Shown: piece by piece, positions 31,225 to 43,697 of the stretch
Layout of the letters: the number at the start of each line of letters is the position of its first letter
How positions within the stretch are numbered: the first letter of the stretch is position 1
Source of the DNA: Chaetoderma sp. LZ-2023a
Taxonomy: Eukaryota; Mollusca; Caudofoveata; Chaetodermatida; Chaetodermatidae
Direction of reading: 5' to 3'
Length of the DNA stretch: 64,000 nucleotides
NCBI GenBank assembly: GCA_034401795.1
Contig: CM067373.1
Span: forward strand, 90,354,996-90,418,995
The notes under the pieces: generated by a model
Database searches by the model: none
The model's input: the letters and a program-made list of their open reading frames with translations, nothing else
Told to the model about the DNA's origin: nothing
Position numbers and translations under genes: made by a program

Positions 31225-31600
31225 ATGATTCCCATCATACTGCCCGTGCTGGCGTCTACAGCAGTGGCACAGGGCACTGAGACTGCCATGATATTGGATG
31301 CCAAGTGGGCCCACTTCTGGGATGACCCCAGTACAATCCTTGGGTCAACCCCTTGCGGAGAAACATTTGCGACCACTTTCACCCACGTGAAGAGATCGAG
31401 TCTGTCTGCCACTTCTATGGTGTGGAGAGGGTAGGACATGGTTGTCTGTTGGAGACACCTGCTCATGTCTGCCATGGTGCAAATGCTAAGCATTTTAGCA
31501 TCCTACCAGGTGAGCATTGTCAAGGTAGATGGAAGACACTATGGGTGGTCCCATCATGCCGATGCGACGCTGGCAGAGACTACGTGTTTGTCTGAGCCTA
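31225..31600 (+). pseudogene. Polinton small protein with hydrophobic N-terminus (frameshifted)
   Basis: MIPIILPVLASTAVAQGTET looks like a signal or membrane segment. DAKWAHFWDDPSTILG follows, then a frame change near 31353 leads to VCHFYGVERVGHGCLLETPA, and a second near 31480. A Cys/His-containing middle part is visible, but I cannot assign a protease or other fold. The end lies in the degraded right arm of the element. Confidence 0.45.
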
Positions 31601-31698
31601 CACAGAGTGCAATGCCCATCCCGTATGGGTGGGGGCCCCGCCGGGGGTGGGGGGGGCCTAATGCATTTTAAACGGTGTTTAAACTTTGTTTACACTGG

Positions 31699-31730
31699 AG
31701 AGAGGGTGGTGGGAGCCGCGGATCGCAGCG
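31699..31730 (+). repeat. internal TIR-like segment in Polinton right arm
   Basis: GAGAGGGTGGTGGGAGCC and GGATCGC resemble GAGAGGGTGGTGGGGGCC and AGATCGC of the right terminal repeat at 31858-31885, in the same orientation. Confidence 0.6.
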
Positions 31731-31829
31731 GGGAAAAGGCCAGCATTTAGACTGAGTTTAGATACCACCTTTTTCTGTGAGCCGTCCCATTTAGAGACAT
31801 AGGGCATTGTATGTATTTGTGTGGCCGAT

Positions 31830-31937
31830 GTCTCAAATTCCTATGCCCCAGGGATTGAGAGGGTGGTGGGGGCCACAGATCGCCGAATGGCTGCCAGTTG
31901 AGGGAGGTGGTATCATTTTAACTCCGGTCCTACTACT
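31830..31937 (+). repeat. Polinton right terminal inverted repeat
   Basis: Complement of 15414-15530; ends CCGGTCCTACTACT at 31937, followed by CATTA (31938-31942). Confidence 0.92.
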
Positions 31938-32075
31938 CATTAGAATGTCTGCCTCTATAACTGAGCCAGTCATTTTAGTGATACATTTTCAAAAAAAATC
32001 CTATATTGGTCTGGAATTGGACATTTTCTATGAGAAAATGTATAATTTTTTAAAACAAATTTGAGGATTAAAAGG
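31938..32075. repeat. right half of the foldback element split by the Polinton
   Basis: Resumes the palindrome after CATTA: GAATGTCTGCCTCTATAACT, GAGCCAGTCATTTTAGTG and GACATTTTCTATGAGAAAAT, ending with AAAAGGTCAAA. Confidence 0.8.
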
Positions 32076-33713
32076 TCAAACAGATTTAAGTGTGTCATAT
32101 GTATACCATCATATAAATATGTTGGTGGTTGGGGTTATATATATCATTTGTCTATCCGGGGTGATACAATCATTTTTCGACATTTCTGGATCTTCGCAAA
32201 ACCTGGGTGCTGAGCACTCTTAAGAGCATGAAAATGTTGATTGACTTTGGTGTCGAAAGGTCAAAGGTCAAGATGTTGGTCACCCAATGTGACCTGATTA
32301 AGGATAAGGACATTGTGTTGCATCTCCGGAGTTTCATCAGACTTTGGTGGGAGATTTCCCTCAGTGTCTGAAGGACTTTATTGAATTTTGGGTGAAAATG
32401 TCAACAGTTACGGTCATGCTGCCCCAATTATGGAAATTGTGTTGCATTTCCTGATGATAACTCTGATTCAATTGAATGATCTTGAGAAATCGTGGAGGTT
32501 GCCCTCAGCTGACAGAAGATCAAAGTCATGGTGATCCAATTGACAAAATTGTGTTGGATTTCCGGACAATAACACAAGTTCTCCGAAATGAAACTGCGTC
32601 CACCTTGGGTTGGAGTTTGCCTTTGAGGCTCTGAAGAGATCAGTCAGTTTTTGCGTCAAAAGGTCATGATGACACAATTACAGAAATTGTGTTACTGCGA
32701 ATGGGTGCCATAGATTTAAGAAATCTCTGATTGTCATTTTTTGTCTTTATTAGCTTCCAAATGTGAAGTAGATAACTCTCCATGGCAACAGTGTGTCACA
32801 GTCTGCTGCCTGCACATCTTCATCAAAATTCTTAAATGTAATCATGTCAATAAAGTCGGATTTGTATTTAAATCCGTTTTCATTTGTATTTATTTCATTA
32901 ATTTTTCTGTAATATTCATTTGCATTTTCATCACTGATCAGTGCAAAGCAGGCTGCAGACAGGTGACACACCCACACACCATGGAGATTGGCCAGGCATT
33001 TTTATTTTGTAAAATGTACAGTTTTAGATGTATGGTCAAACCTGTCTATAATGGACACATTACTGGGCTATTCATAGGTGATCACTAATATCAGGTGCCA
33101 TCTGTTGGCCACATGATCAGGTGTCCACTATGCACAGGTTTGACTGCATTACTCATAAGGGTGAAATCTTATATGCATGTGCTGTTGTACTGATCAGTGA
33201 AGAAAGTGATTAACAGAGGAATCCATATTTAGCTATGCTCCATCGATTATTAGGTAAGCTCCGCCTACTTTGTGCATATTGGAATCGATTTTAGCACTTT
33301 GTATACTAAATTCCCAGAATCTCAATTTTAAGGTAACTATGCAGGTAGCCTGTTGAATATTTTGACTTATTTGACTTGAGGCTTCTACCTATGGCAGCAA
33401 CAGTTCCCAGTCAAATTAGGTTCAAAATATTCAACAGAATGTGTATTAAATTGTGAATTGATCAAAAGCAAACAATTTGTACACTAGTGACAGACTTTTA
33501 GACTTTTGAAACAGAGCTATGTGACAATATGAGTGTGATATAATCGATTATGATGTCAGATACTTGAGTAACAGATCAGATCTGTCAATTGTGATGAGTA
33601 ACATAGCTTATCACTTGACACGCACACCCTACCCACAAACCCTTTCCCTTACCATTCTCTAACCCCATGGTTTTCAGAAGCTCAGAAACAGATAATGGTG
33701 TATTACCTTAGCA
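32076..33713. other. intronic DNA with diffuse repeats
   Basis: 32200-32700 has several degenerate ~100-bp units (TTGTGTTGCATTTCCGGA, AAAGGTCAAAGTCATGGTGA). 33352-33440 is a copy of the TTGAATATTTTG hairpin. No exon or gene supported. Confidence 0.5.
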
Positions 33714-34060
33714 GCTCACCTGTTCTGAACAGCCAAGTGAGCTTATGTGATGGCTCCTGTCAATCTCCCATCCATCATCTGTCCATCAGCTTTTCGTTAA
33801 AGACTTACTCCTCATTAACCACTTGGCCAAATTCAATGTAATGTGGCTGGAAGGATCATAAGGCTATAGGCATCTGAACTCATATACAAAAATTTGATTG
33901 ACTAATTTTTCCACTGAGCATCATGGATTTTCTGAAAAATTGAAAAAAATCTCTAAATGTATCTTCTTAACAAATAACCTGATTTTAATCAGACTTTGCT
34001 TGAACGACCCTAACATGGTTGGCTTAATTATGATGTCAGAATGGGTACATGAGCGACAAA
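33714..34060 (+). repeat. dispersed repeat, 5' fragment
   Basis: CAGCTCACCTGTTCTGAACAGCCAAGTGAGCTTATG hairpin region followed by two internal ~153-bp units, then lost. Confidence 0.7.
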
Positions 34061-34099
34061 CATGTCAGAACCCTACATTGAGTAACCAGATTACGGAAA

Positions 34100-35165
34100 T
34101 GGATAAAGTATGGGAACAAATGGATCGGGTCATAAAGAAGTAATACTAACTAGAGAACATTTACTAAAGTAACTGTAAAGCTGTGATGTCTGGCCATGAA
34201 GAAATAATATAAAGCCTCTTCTAAGGCCAATGAACACGTCTGATCATGATTTAATACAAACTCTATGTGTAGTCAAAGCTCAAAGATCCATGCTGGAAAT
34301 GCCCATAGGTTTAAAGTAAAAGGTCACCTTGACCATAAAGATAAAATAAAGTGTGTCTTCTCACATGACCTTTGATCTTGCATGATGAAAGGCAGCTATG
34401 TTATGCCAAACATGAAAACTGGAAAGCTTTACCCATGAATGACCTTGACCCCATGGGAGATATTAAAATTTTCATTGGAAATTCTTTTAGATCTCTAAAT
34501 GTTCTAGAATCTGGCCAGGTTTGAAGAGAATCGGAAGAAAACTATAGGAGATAAAACTGTTCCAATATTGCTCCCATAGGGTTACTATGGGGGATATGTG
34601 GCACCCAAAAGCTGATTTTCTCCAAAACTATTTGTCGGATCATCTTGCAATTAGAAACCAAATCAAGTCAATAGAAGACCTAGAAGTTCACCAAATTTCA
34701 AGTCGATCGAAGCTAAAAAAATTTTTGGTCATTTTAAGCCCAAAAGGTGTGCCTGGTCGTCATTTAAAAAAAATAAAAATAAATAAATAAAATTTCATCC
34801 TGAGTTCATTTGTACAAAAAAACAATGACTGGTATTTTTGCCCAAAGTTTTTCATGGCAGCCATTTTGAAAAATAGAATTTTTCTAAAATAATCATCAGT
34901 GGCAACATTCTACCCAAGTATGGGAGTGCTCCGATCAAAACTCTAGGTGTAGTAGCACTTCAAACATTCATTTGAAATCCCCATACATTGCCATGTATTG
35001 TGGGGTCAAAGGTCAGACAGCCAAGTTTGGAGTTGATCGGATAAAAACTCTAGGAGGAGATGCGGTCTAAACTTTTGAAGGAAGAAAAATAATAATAAGT
35101 TTAATAAAAAGAAAGATTCTGAGTAAAAACAAAAATCTGCGATTGCATCGCAGATTAATTAATCA
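34100..35165. repeat. unclassified dispersed repeat with 3' hairpin
   Basis: Low-complexity prose-like repeat (CATGGGAGATATTAAA, AAAACTCTAGGAGGAGATGC) ending in a perfect stem AATCTGCGATTGCATCGCAGATT at about 35136-35158. Termini not resolved; the terminal stem recalls Helitron-type ends but no CTRR end was established. Confidence 0.45.
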
Positions 35166-35782
35166 TTTTGTGTGCTTATGTTGATGGTATAGATGAAGGG
35201 AATGTCAGCTTTTGTCATGTTATTCATGGTCTTCAAGATCTTTTATCGCAATGGAAGCAGTTAGATAGGCACAGTTGAAGGAAATGAAACAATTGTTAGG
35301 TTAGATGGGGCTATTTTTTTGGATTAGTTTATCATAGGTGACCAAAAATCTCATTGTGGCACCAGCCAGTATTTTGATGTTTAAAAATACAGAATATGTT
35401 CTAATCATCAGCGTTACGGGTAGACATGTTTTGTTTAGAATTCAGCAATATTAGAAGAGGTATGAGTTTCCATCTGTTCTACATGTTTTACAGGAAGCTT
35501 GTCCTGGAATCACAGAAATGTTATCAGACTACAGATAAGAATAACATGTGCCTGACCCATTTACTCTTCCATAATCTAGGTGCTTTTGTCTGCAGAGGTC
35601 ATTAAACTGTGTATAAGAATTTAAGGGTTCATGTGTGTGCGTGACTGTGTGCATGCGCAGGTTAATTTCCAAAGTTTTTAGCTTTAGAATTTCAAATTTG
35701 CGTCATCAATACTTTGCTGATAGGCCTCTTTCTTCACCAGAATTTACCGTAAAAGACCCTAGTCCCTACATTCTGTAAAGAA
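35166..35782. other. intronic DNA
   Basis: No gene or repeat recognised, apart from a short segment at 35439-35460 resembling the start of the exon at 41177. Confidence 0.5.
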
Positions 35783-36963
35783 CAAGAGGCTCAAGGGCCC
35801 TGTATCGCTCACCATGAATATAGGCATTTCAACTAGAAAGGCCATCATCTATAAGTAGGACCCTAAGGTTTTTGCCAGAATTGCAACAAGAACAAGGATG
35901 CATCCTACCAAATTTGGGTACCATTGGTCCAGTCGTTCTCGAGAAGACGTTAAAAACTTTCCATTAATTTATGATGAGAGTTTTTTGCAGGAAAAAAATC
36001 CAACTCGCCCACCAAATCGTTTATCCGACAGGTTTGAAAGTGGAAAATTTGAAAGATCATGTCCAAAAACATTAAAAAATTGATTTCGCGAAAAGTCGTT
36101 TTCATGAAAATTATGTCATCCAAAATGGCTGTTGAAGCACTTGACCAATCAGGTTCCATAAAATAAACTTGATTTAGCTGTTGCCCTAGATGATGTTTCC
36201 TGAGATTTGATTCAGTCCCCTAAGCAGTTTCAGAGAAGATTTTTAAGACATTTCTAAAAATCAGGCAAAGTCCAAGATGGCCACTAGGCAAATGGGCTTC
36301 CATTGAACAAACTTGGATTGTTATCCCTAAGGATGCAGCCTACCAAATATAAGTGAAACTGGCCCAGTGGTTCTCAAGAAAACATTTTAAATTTCCTATT
36401 GCTATATACGGTAGTATGGGAGCTTTTGGCAGGAAGATGATCAAAGATCTCCGCCAACACATTTATCCAACAGTTTTGAAAGTGGCAAATTTGAAATCAG
36501 CATACCCAAAAATATATATAAAACAAAATTTTGGATTCAAAATGCATTAAATAAAAAAAAATCCAATATAGTCGCCAAACAAGCTACATTTTGTTTGGTC
36601 CATGGCAGCCAGCAAAAAATTTGGCCAGTGAAGTTTGAACCTAGCTAGATGATGTTTCGTGAGTTCAATCGATCCCCCAAGCGGTTTCGGAGAACACTTT
36701 TAAAGGCATTTCTAAAAATCAGCCAAAATCCAAGATGGCCAATTAGGCCGATCAGCTTCCTTTGAGCAAATTTGGATCTCTATGCCTTAGTGCTGCTTCC
36801 TGCCAAATATAGTTGAAATTGGCCCAGTGGCTCTGGAGAAGAAGTCATTTAAAGAAAAGGTTAGCTGATGGACAATAGTTGCATGACACAGGACGATGTG
36901 TGGGCAGATGACGGATGGTCGCTATCGCATAAGCTCACTTGGCCTTTCAGACCAGGTGAGCTA
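35783..36963 (-). repeat. dispersed repeat, inverted copy
   Basis: Starts AACAAGAGGCTCAAGGGCCC and ends CATAAGCTCACTTGGCCTTTCAGACCAGGTGAGCTAA, i.e. both family ends in reverse. Interior units contain AAAATCCAAGATGGCC and TTGAAATTGGCCCAGTGG. Confidence 0.75.
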
Positions 36964-37875
36964 AAAGTAGTTTGCACAGGGTAGATTTCTACCTTTAGTT
37001 GTCAAGCTGGGGAAAAGATCATCATCTGTCTGTCAGCTTTTGCTTTAAAAGATTACTTCTCATTCACTGTTTGGCCGATTTCAACCAAACTTGGCTGGAA
37101 TCACCCTATGGTTGTAGACTTCCAACCTTTGATACATAAATTTTATTGGTAGATTTTTCAAGTGGCCATCTTGAGTTTTCCAAAAATCCTTTAAGATGCC
37201 CCTCTTCCTCAACCAATAACCCCTAGCTGAACGAAACTTTGATGGTGGTACACTTCCGCATTTCTAGCAAGAAATGTCTCTGGTCAATTTTTCTGGTGAC
37301 CATCTTGGATTTTCTTTAAATATGCTGGAAATCGATAAAAGACTACTCTGCATTAACCACTGGACAATTTCAACCAAACGTTGTGGAAATTACCCTATTA
37401 ACCTGTTAACAGAAATTTGATTGCTCAATTTTTTCAGCCCAGCCATATTGGATGTTACGAAAATTTCTGGAAAACAGTTAAAAGATTACTCCTCATTGGT
37501 ACCATTGGCATGATTTCAAACAAACTTGTCTGAATTGCCCTTATGGTCATAGGCTTCTGAACTTGCCTACAGAAATCTGATTAGTCCAGTTTTCCAGTGA
37601 TCATCTTTCATTTTACCACACATCAACTTTCACTTTAAGTAACTACTCCTCATTAATCCATGGCCGATTTCAAGAAAACTTTATCCGAATGACCCTATGG
37701 TTGTACCTCAAACTTTCATACAGCAATTCTATGGTTCAATATTACCAGAAAATCAGTTAAAAGTTTAGGGGTCAAGTCGGCCAAAACTGGCCTCTGGCAG
37801 TGGTCCTCAGGAATGTCCATTTGCAGGACAAGAGAATAATACTTTTGAAAATTTACGACTGGAATTCCTAGCTGG
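36964..37875. repeat. further ~153-bp units and a partial foldback
   Basis: About five degenerate units (GATTTCAACCAAACTTGGCTGG, GCCATCTTGGATTTTC), then 37770-37875 with CATTTGCAGGACAAGAGAATA, half of a TTAA-type foldback, followed by a TG-rich stretch to 37945. Confidence 0.6.
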
Positions 37876-38208
37876 CATGTGTGTGTGTGTATGGGGGGGT
37901 GCACGCATATGTGCATGTGTGTGTGCATGCATGCATGTGTGTTTTCAAGGTGAAGAATGTTAATGGTAATGATAAGATCTGTGTTATGTGTCTATTATTC
38001 TGAGAAATGGTGCCAAAGATTATCACAGTTGATTACGTCTTACAGGACAACCGTAAATGTTATGAATACACTCACCTAAATCTATAAACATACCATTATC
38101 ATTATTAGCCCACATTCTCAAATGAGAAGGATTATGCCACCATGCACATCTGTCCTTATGTCTATCAATTTGCCCATTGAATTTGCCCATTAAAAAAAGA
38201 AGTTCTGC

Positions 38209-38284
38209 GAGTGAGTGAGTGAGTGAGTGAGTGAGTGAGTGAGTGAGTGAGTGAGTGAGTGAGTGAGTGAGTGAGTGAGAGAGA
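38209..38284. repeat. (GAGT)n microsatellite
   Basis: About 18 tetranucleotide copies. Confidence 0.95.
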
Positions 38285-38930
38285 GCATCTGTGCATGTGC
38301 TGTCTGTCTGTCTGTCTCGTAATAACTAAAGTTCTGCTTGAGTATTCTTAACCAAACATTGGTGGGAGGTTGCGCACAAGGCCACTTAAGGGGATTCTTC
38401 ATTATTGGAGTTAATGGTCGAGGTCATCTAAAATGGTTGGAAAGGTGAGTCTCAGAATTTTCTAGAGTACTTGTTTCATGAGGGTAAACATGGAAAAAAT
38501 ATTCACTTAACCTCCCAATCATTGCTTTGAAAAAATTAAGTATGTTATTTTGTTCTTAAGCACCAATGTTCTTGCCAATGAAAATTGTCTGCTGTATTGG
38601 ATCCAATTTAGAAAGTTACATGTTTTTTATTTGCCTTGTCATATTTAGTGCTATTGACATCTATCTTGAGCTAAGTTCAGATATGTTATCGAGGTACCCC
38701 GATTGGTTATTGGAATGCTGAGAGTATAATCAGATAACGGTATCACGTGGTACAAATTCCACACGATTACTCCTGCTTCAGGCGAGAGTAAAAGTGTTCA
38801 CATGCATAGACAGGTAAATCAACCACACGATACCTTTAATCGGAGTTAACCCTAATAGCGTATCCGATCTTAGCCTTATTGTGCCGCCAGATTTGCCCAT
38901 AAACTACCGCTGAGCTATGAACTTAACCCT
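38285..38930. other. intronic DNA, nothing recognised
   Basis: Short CTGT run, then unremarkable AT-rich sequence. Confidence 0.5.
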
Positions 38931-39405
38931 TTGACCCTCAAATTTATTTAAGAAGATTTCAATTTTCTCAGAAAATGTCCATTTGCAGAATAAGAGACTA
39001 TTTTTGAAAATTTACCACTGTGATCGAGCCTGTCATTCCAGTGGTAAATTTTCAAAGATAGTCTTCTTTTGGTATGCAAATGTACATTTCTCAAGACTAC
39101 TGCAGAAGGGTTAATGTCAGTCTGAACTAGTTTGTTGTGCATGCCAATGTCAAAAGTTAACCATATAAATATTTAAGACCAGAAAAGGCTAATTTGTTTT
39201 GATGTAAGAAAAAATGGGTTGAATATGTTGAAATTAATTCGACTGCAAGCAAGTTCTAGTCAAATTAGTTTAACCCAATCAAAACTGGCCTATACATTGG
39301 TCTTGATGAGTGTACATTTGCAAGCCAAAAGAAGACGATTTTTGAAAATGTACCACTGGAATGACTGGCTCGATATTTTGACCAAATTTAGTCATTAAAG
39401 GGTTA
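38931..39405. repeat. two foldback elements and a hairpin
   Basis: 38931-39118 starts TTAACCCTTTGACCC and ends GAAGGGTTAA with a long palindrome between. 39215-39270 is a TTGAATAT hairpin copy. 39295-39405 is a second, half-length foldback ending AAAGGGTTAA. Confidence 0.7.
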
Positions 39406-40744
39406 AAATAGTCAACATCTTACCTGTATAGTTGTCTTGTAATTGAGGCACTGACATTTCAAGGGTTATGTTGTGAAGTTTCCCATTATAACCAATAACA
39501 AAGATTCAGTCAGCGTATGTATTTATGTTTTGAGGAATTTACACCAGATTCAATGATGGTGATCCTATCAGTATTTAATATGTGTATTCTAAAAATTATG
39601 TTTATTCAATGTTGAGAATCAGACCTATGGCATTAATAGTGTGACCCATTTCTAGATAATTAGCGCCTACTTTGCGCGCGTTGGGATCAATTTATATACT
39701 TTGAACCCTGAATTCTCAGAATCTTTATTTCAAGGTAACTTTACAGATAAGCTGTTGAATATTTTGAAAATAATTTAATTAAATTAGTTTCAAAATATTC
39801 AACATAATGTTTATTAAATAGTAAATCCATCAAAGACCTACAATTCGTACAATTGATGGACTATTTCAACTTCATGGCGGTGTATTATTTGTCAATTATG
39901 GCTATGACGACAGTCTACATGTGATGTAATTGATTATGATGTGATATAATTGAGTGACAGATCAAATCCATCCGTTGAATTTTGTTAATGAATGATAAAT
40001 ATGGTGGCAACTTTCCTCAACAAAAGCTCCTTATTGACCTCTAACTTTGTGGCTGGAAACCTGTAGGCATATGATACAGATCATATATAAGCGCTATGCA
40101 TTGCCAGGGAATCAAATCCACAACCGACGAAAGCGTCAAGCATCATAGCCCACAAAGGCTTCCAGCACACCAATGCTGCAAGACAACTTGTATATAAGCA
40201 CTATATACTATATAGTCAGTCTAACCTAGTCCTCGTAGAATATAGTCCAACTTCCACTTTTACTATTAATTCCAATAATAAAATATTCAGGCAGGACAAT
40301 ATATCAAATCTGGTCAGTTAATATCCGTATAGCTAGCCAAATAATATCAACATTATGAAAATGAGATTTGATCAATGTAAAATGCCAGAACGATTAAATT
40401 ATTGAAATTTAACAAAGAAGCGGAGAAAATAGGTGTGTGTAATATTATCATATCATCATATTTAGAGCTGGTGATATGTAACTTTGTGAATGATCACCTT
40501 TTGGTATTGACCATAAACCGTTATTTCACTTTTCTTAGCCCTTTAAGCCTCACAGACAAGAAACGAAAAATTCTCTATAAATTGGAAATATCCTGATGAA
40601 TGTTTTGAACCTAATTTTACCTATGGCAGCAAAAGGTTTCAGTCAAATTGGTTTCAAAATAGTCAACTGGTTCTGTGTACAGCTCTGGTGAAATTGAGAC
40701 ACTGGAATTTCAATGGTTAATGAGTTAATACTGCATGCTATTGT
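39406..40744. other. intronic DNA with two short hairpins
   Basis: Hairpins near 39745-39808 and 40597-40672. No exon or gene supported. Confidence 0.5.
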
Positions 40745-41130
40745 GAGACATTGTTTCTAGAGTGGACAAATAGACATTTTTCAAGACCACTGCAGAAGTC
40801 ATTTTTGGGCCCCTTGAGTGTTAAAGGGTTAATTTTATGATTTGATATTCATAAGCTATGCAGCATGAAGTTTCCATAGCCGATGTTTTAACTCCATAAT
40901 GGTCAAATTTGGTCAAGAAAATCAAAATATTTACTCATTGAATGTCCATTTGCAAACCAAGAGAGGACTATTTTTTTTAATTTGCGACTGGAATGATAGG
41001 TTCGATTATCGAGCCAGTCATTCCAGTGGTCAATTGACAAGAATAATCTTCTCTAGTCCTGCAAATGGACATTCTTCAAGACCACTGTAGAGGCCAGTTT
41101 TGGCCACCTTTACCATGAAAGGGCTAAGCA
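40745..41130. repeat. two adjacent TTAA-type foldback elements
   Basis: The full palindrome at about 40930-41090 carries GATTATCGAGCCAGTCATTCC; a partial one precedes it, ending TTAAAGGGTTAA near 40832. Confidence 0.7.
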
Positions 41131-41176
41131 GATGCGTTTCATGTCCCATGGGCCTTTTGTTTATTTTTGATTTCAG

Positions 41177-41230
41177 AATCCAGCAATATTGAACATATCA
41201 TTTCAAATTGACGCTCCTTTCTTTATTAAG
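41177..41230 (+). CDS. host gene, candidate exon c (54 bp)
   Basis: Acceptor TTGATTTCAG, donor GTGAGA. Phase 0 to phase 0, 18 codons: NPAILNISFQIDAPFFIK, with an N-glycosylation sequon (NIS). Fits directly after exon b at 14875. Confidence 0.65.
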
Positions 41231-41348
41231 GTGAGATTTGTATTTTGTATCATTGACCAATTTGTGTGGTTAGATTTCATTTTCTGTCATTGATGTATTT
41301 CACTGTGAAGATGTCTTCAAGATGTGTAGAATGAATTATGAAAGCACT

Positions 41349-41432
41349 TATCTGCCTGTATGGTGAGGGAGTGTGTGCGCGTGTGTGTGCGTGTGCGTGT
41401 GCGTGCGTGTGCGTGTGCGTGTGCGTGTGCGT

Positions 41433-41466
<34 letters not shown>

Positions 41467-41467
41467 T
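41349..41467. repeat. GTGTGC/GT microsatellite
   Basis: Imperfect GTGTGC hexanucleotide repeats passing into pure GT. Confidence 0.95.
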
Positions 41468-41663
41468 TGTTGCTTGTGTGTCCAGAAATGAAGCACAGAT
41501 AAGTACATTTCTCTATGATTAACTGTCTGACTGCTGCAAGCCATCGGACAATAATAATTTCAATTGGCAATGACTCTAGATAAGCTGAGTATTTTGAAAA
41601 TGATTTGACTGAAAGTTGATTAGCAACCAGCAACTTTTGGTCAAATTGTTTTAGAGATGCTCA

Positions 41664-43697
41664 CAGGCCTGGGGTCAGTTACATTTAAATGTAACTAGTT
41701 ACAGTTACAGTTACATTGGACTATGTCAGTTACAGTTACAGTTACATTGGCTGAGCAATGTAACTAGTTACATTTCAGTTACTTTACATAATGTAACTAA
41801 AGTTACATTTCAGTTACATTAGTTACTTTGTCTGATAATTATTATAAAGGACTATGTGAACATCAATGTCATCATAAAAACTGTAATGCAGTCAACCAAA
41901 TTGAAATATATAGTAGAAACAAAATACCACTATAACCACTGATATAATGTACTGGCAGAACTGAATCCATATGAAATATAAAACCTATAATAAATTTGAC
42001 TGAATTTTGTTGCTGCCATATGCAATAACAAATTTCAATCAACTTATTTCCAAAATAATAAGACACTAATCATATTTAATTATATATATATATATATATC
42101 TTCCTCTAACCCTTTCAACCCAGGCATGCCATATAACAAACATTAATCTTATCGTAAGAAATAATTGGCTGCATGTATTGAAACTGATTTAACTGAAAGC
42201 TTTGCTACAATAGGTATCAATATTTTTCAGTAAAATTAGTTTCAAAGTGTTCAACAGATTTCTTTAGAGCATTGACTTTCTATGATAAGATAATCCGCCA
42301 TCTATATGGGGCAATATAAGTTTCCAGTGAAATTAGCTTCAAAATGTCCATCAACTTTGATGTTTCCTTAATTTCAAATAACAATTTAAATATTTTGAAA
42401 ATAATTTCTTACTTTCATTAGTTGCAGTGGCAAATTCGTTCCGATGAGATAATCTTCTGAGTACTTTATACTTATTACATTTGTAATTTTACTTTCAAAA
42501 GCTGTTGCTTCTTATGGCAGCAACAGTTTTTTCCAGGTCAGATTAGTTTCAAAATGTTCAACACCTTTCCAGTACACTAGTTTAATTCCACAGTCTTTAT
42601 AAATTTTGTCTGCTATACCAAAATGGTTGATGGCTTGACTTTTCTCAGTGGCATTGTCCTTTGATCCTTATCACCCCACCCATGTGAATTGAATTTAGTG
42701 TGAGTATAATTGCTGAGCAATGATGTCCTAATCAATAGCATATAAAGAAAAGAACAGGACATGCTGTTAACACATACTGTGGCAGATTTTAACTTTCTTT
42801 GCAATTCAACATTTGGAGTTTTTAATCCTTTTAACCATTTAACACTAAAGCTGGACAAATCAGCTTTTGCAGTGGTTTTGAGAAATGTCTATTTTCAGAC
42901 AAATATGAGATAATTTTTGAAAATTTACCACTGGAATGACTGGCTCAATAACCAAGCCAGCCATTTCAGTGGCAAATTTTCTAAAATAATCTCATAGTCT
43001 GCAAATGGCCATTTTCTATGAGAAACTAGTTTCTTCAACAAATTTAATCTCTAAAAGGTAACAGTTAATTCTATATGATTTAGTAAACAACCTGTTTCTA
43101 CGCTACATTGTAGATTAATGTAAAAGCTGTATAAGATTTTGATTAAAGGTTGTTGTTGCCTGATGTAGCAATAACATTCAGATTATCATTGTTAAAATAT
43201 CACATATAACAGATATAGAGTGGGTTAACCCTTTAATGGTTAAGATTGGTCAAGAAATGTCTATTTTGTAGGCTACAAGATTCATATTTGAAAATTAACC
43301 ACTGAAATGACTGCCCTGACAATCAAGCCAGTCATTCCAATGGCAAATTTCTAAAATAAATATCACTGACGCTTGGAAATAAAGTTGTTGCCCATGGCAT
43401 CAACATCTTCCAGTAACATTCCCTTCAGTATATTCAACAGCTTACCTGAATGATTACATTGAAATTAGAATAGAGTGTCACGTGTATAAGAATAACTATG
43501 CTGCAAATTAAGAAAATTGTAATAAATTTGGTAAAAAGGTTTGAAATGTAACTGAAAAGTAACTGAAATTTCAGTTACTTTTGCAATGTAACTGGTTACA
43601 TTTCAGTTACTGTAACTGAAAAAACTCGTTAGTTACAAGTTACTTCAGTTACATGAATAATGTAACTAAGTTACAAGTTACAGTTAGCCCAGCCCTG
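41664..43697. mobile_element. non-autonomous hAT-type element (2.03 kb)
   Basis: Ends CAGGCCTGGG (41664) and CCCAGCCCTG (43697) are inverted, and both are followed inward by many GTAACT/AGTTAC motifs. An identical 8-bp duplication GATGCTCA flanks it (41656-41663, 43698-43705), the hallmark of hAT transposition. No transposase frame is present; the interior contains foldback copies (42832-43075, 43230-43375) and TTGAATATTTTG hairpins. Confidence 0.88.

Larger units (their letters stand above)
15414..31937 (+). mobile_element. Polinton/Maverick element (16.5 kb, decayed)
   Basis: Bounded by inverted repeats beginning AGTAGTAGG and ending CCTACTACT, with a CATTA duplication. Carries a protein-primed family B DNA polymerase, an rve integrase, a packaging-type ATPase and many small unrecognised genes: the gene set of Polintons, which are endogenous virus-like DNA transposons. 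GC content is visibly higher than the surrounding intron. At least fourteen in-frame stops and over ten frameshifts show that the copy is inactive. Most non-replication genes are preceded by a shared TTTAA-N8-TATAG signal. Confidence 0.93.

Noticed and set aside
32741..33088. 115-codon frame beginning MSLLASKCEVD as an extra host exon or gene
   Set aside because: No acceptor/donor pair in a consistent phase and no recognisable domain.
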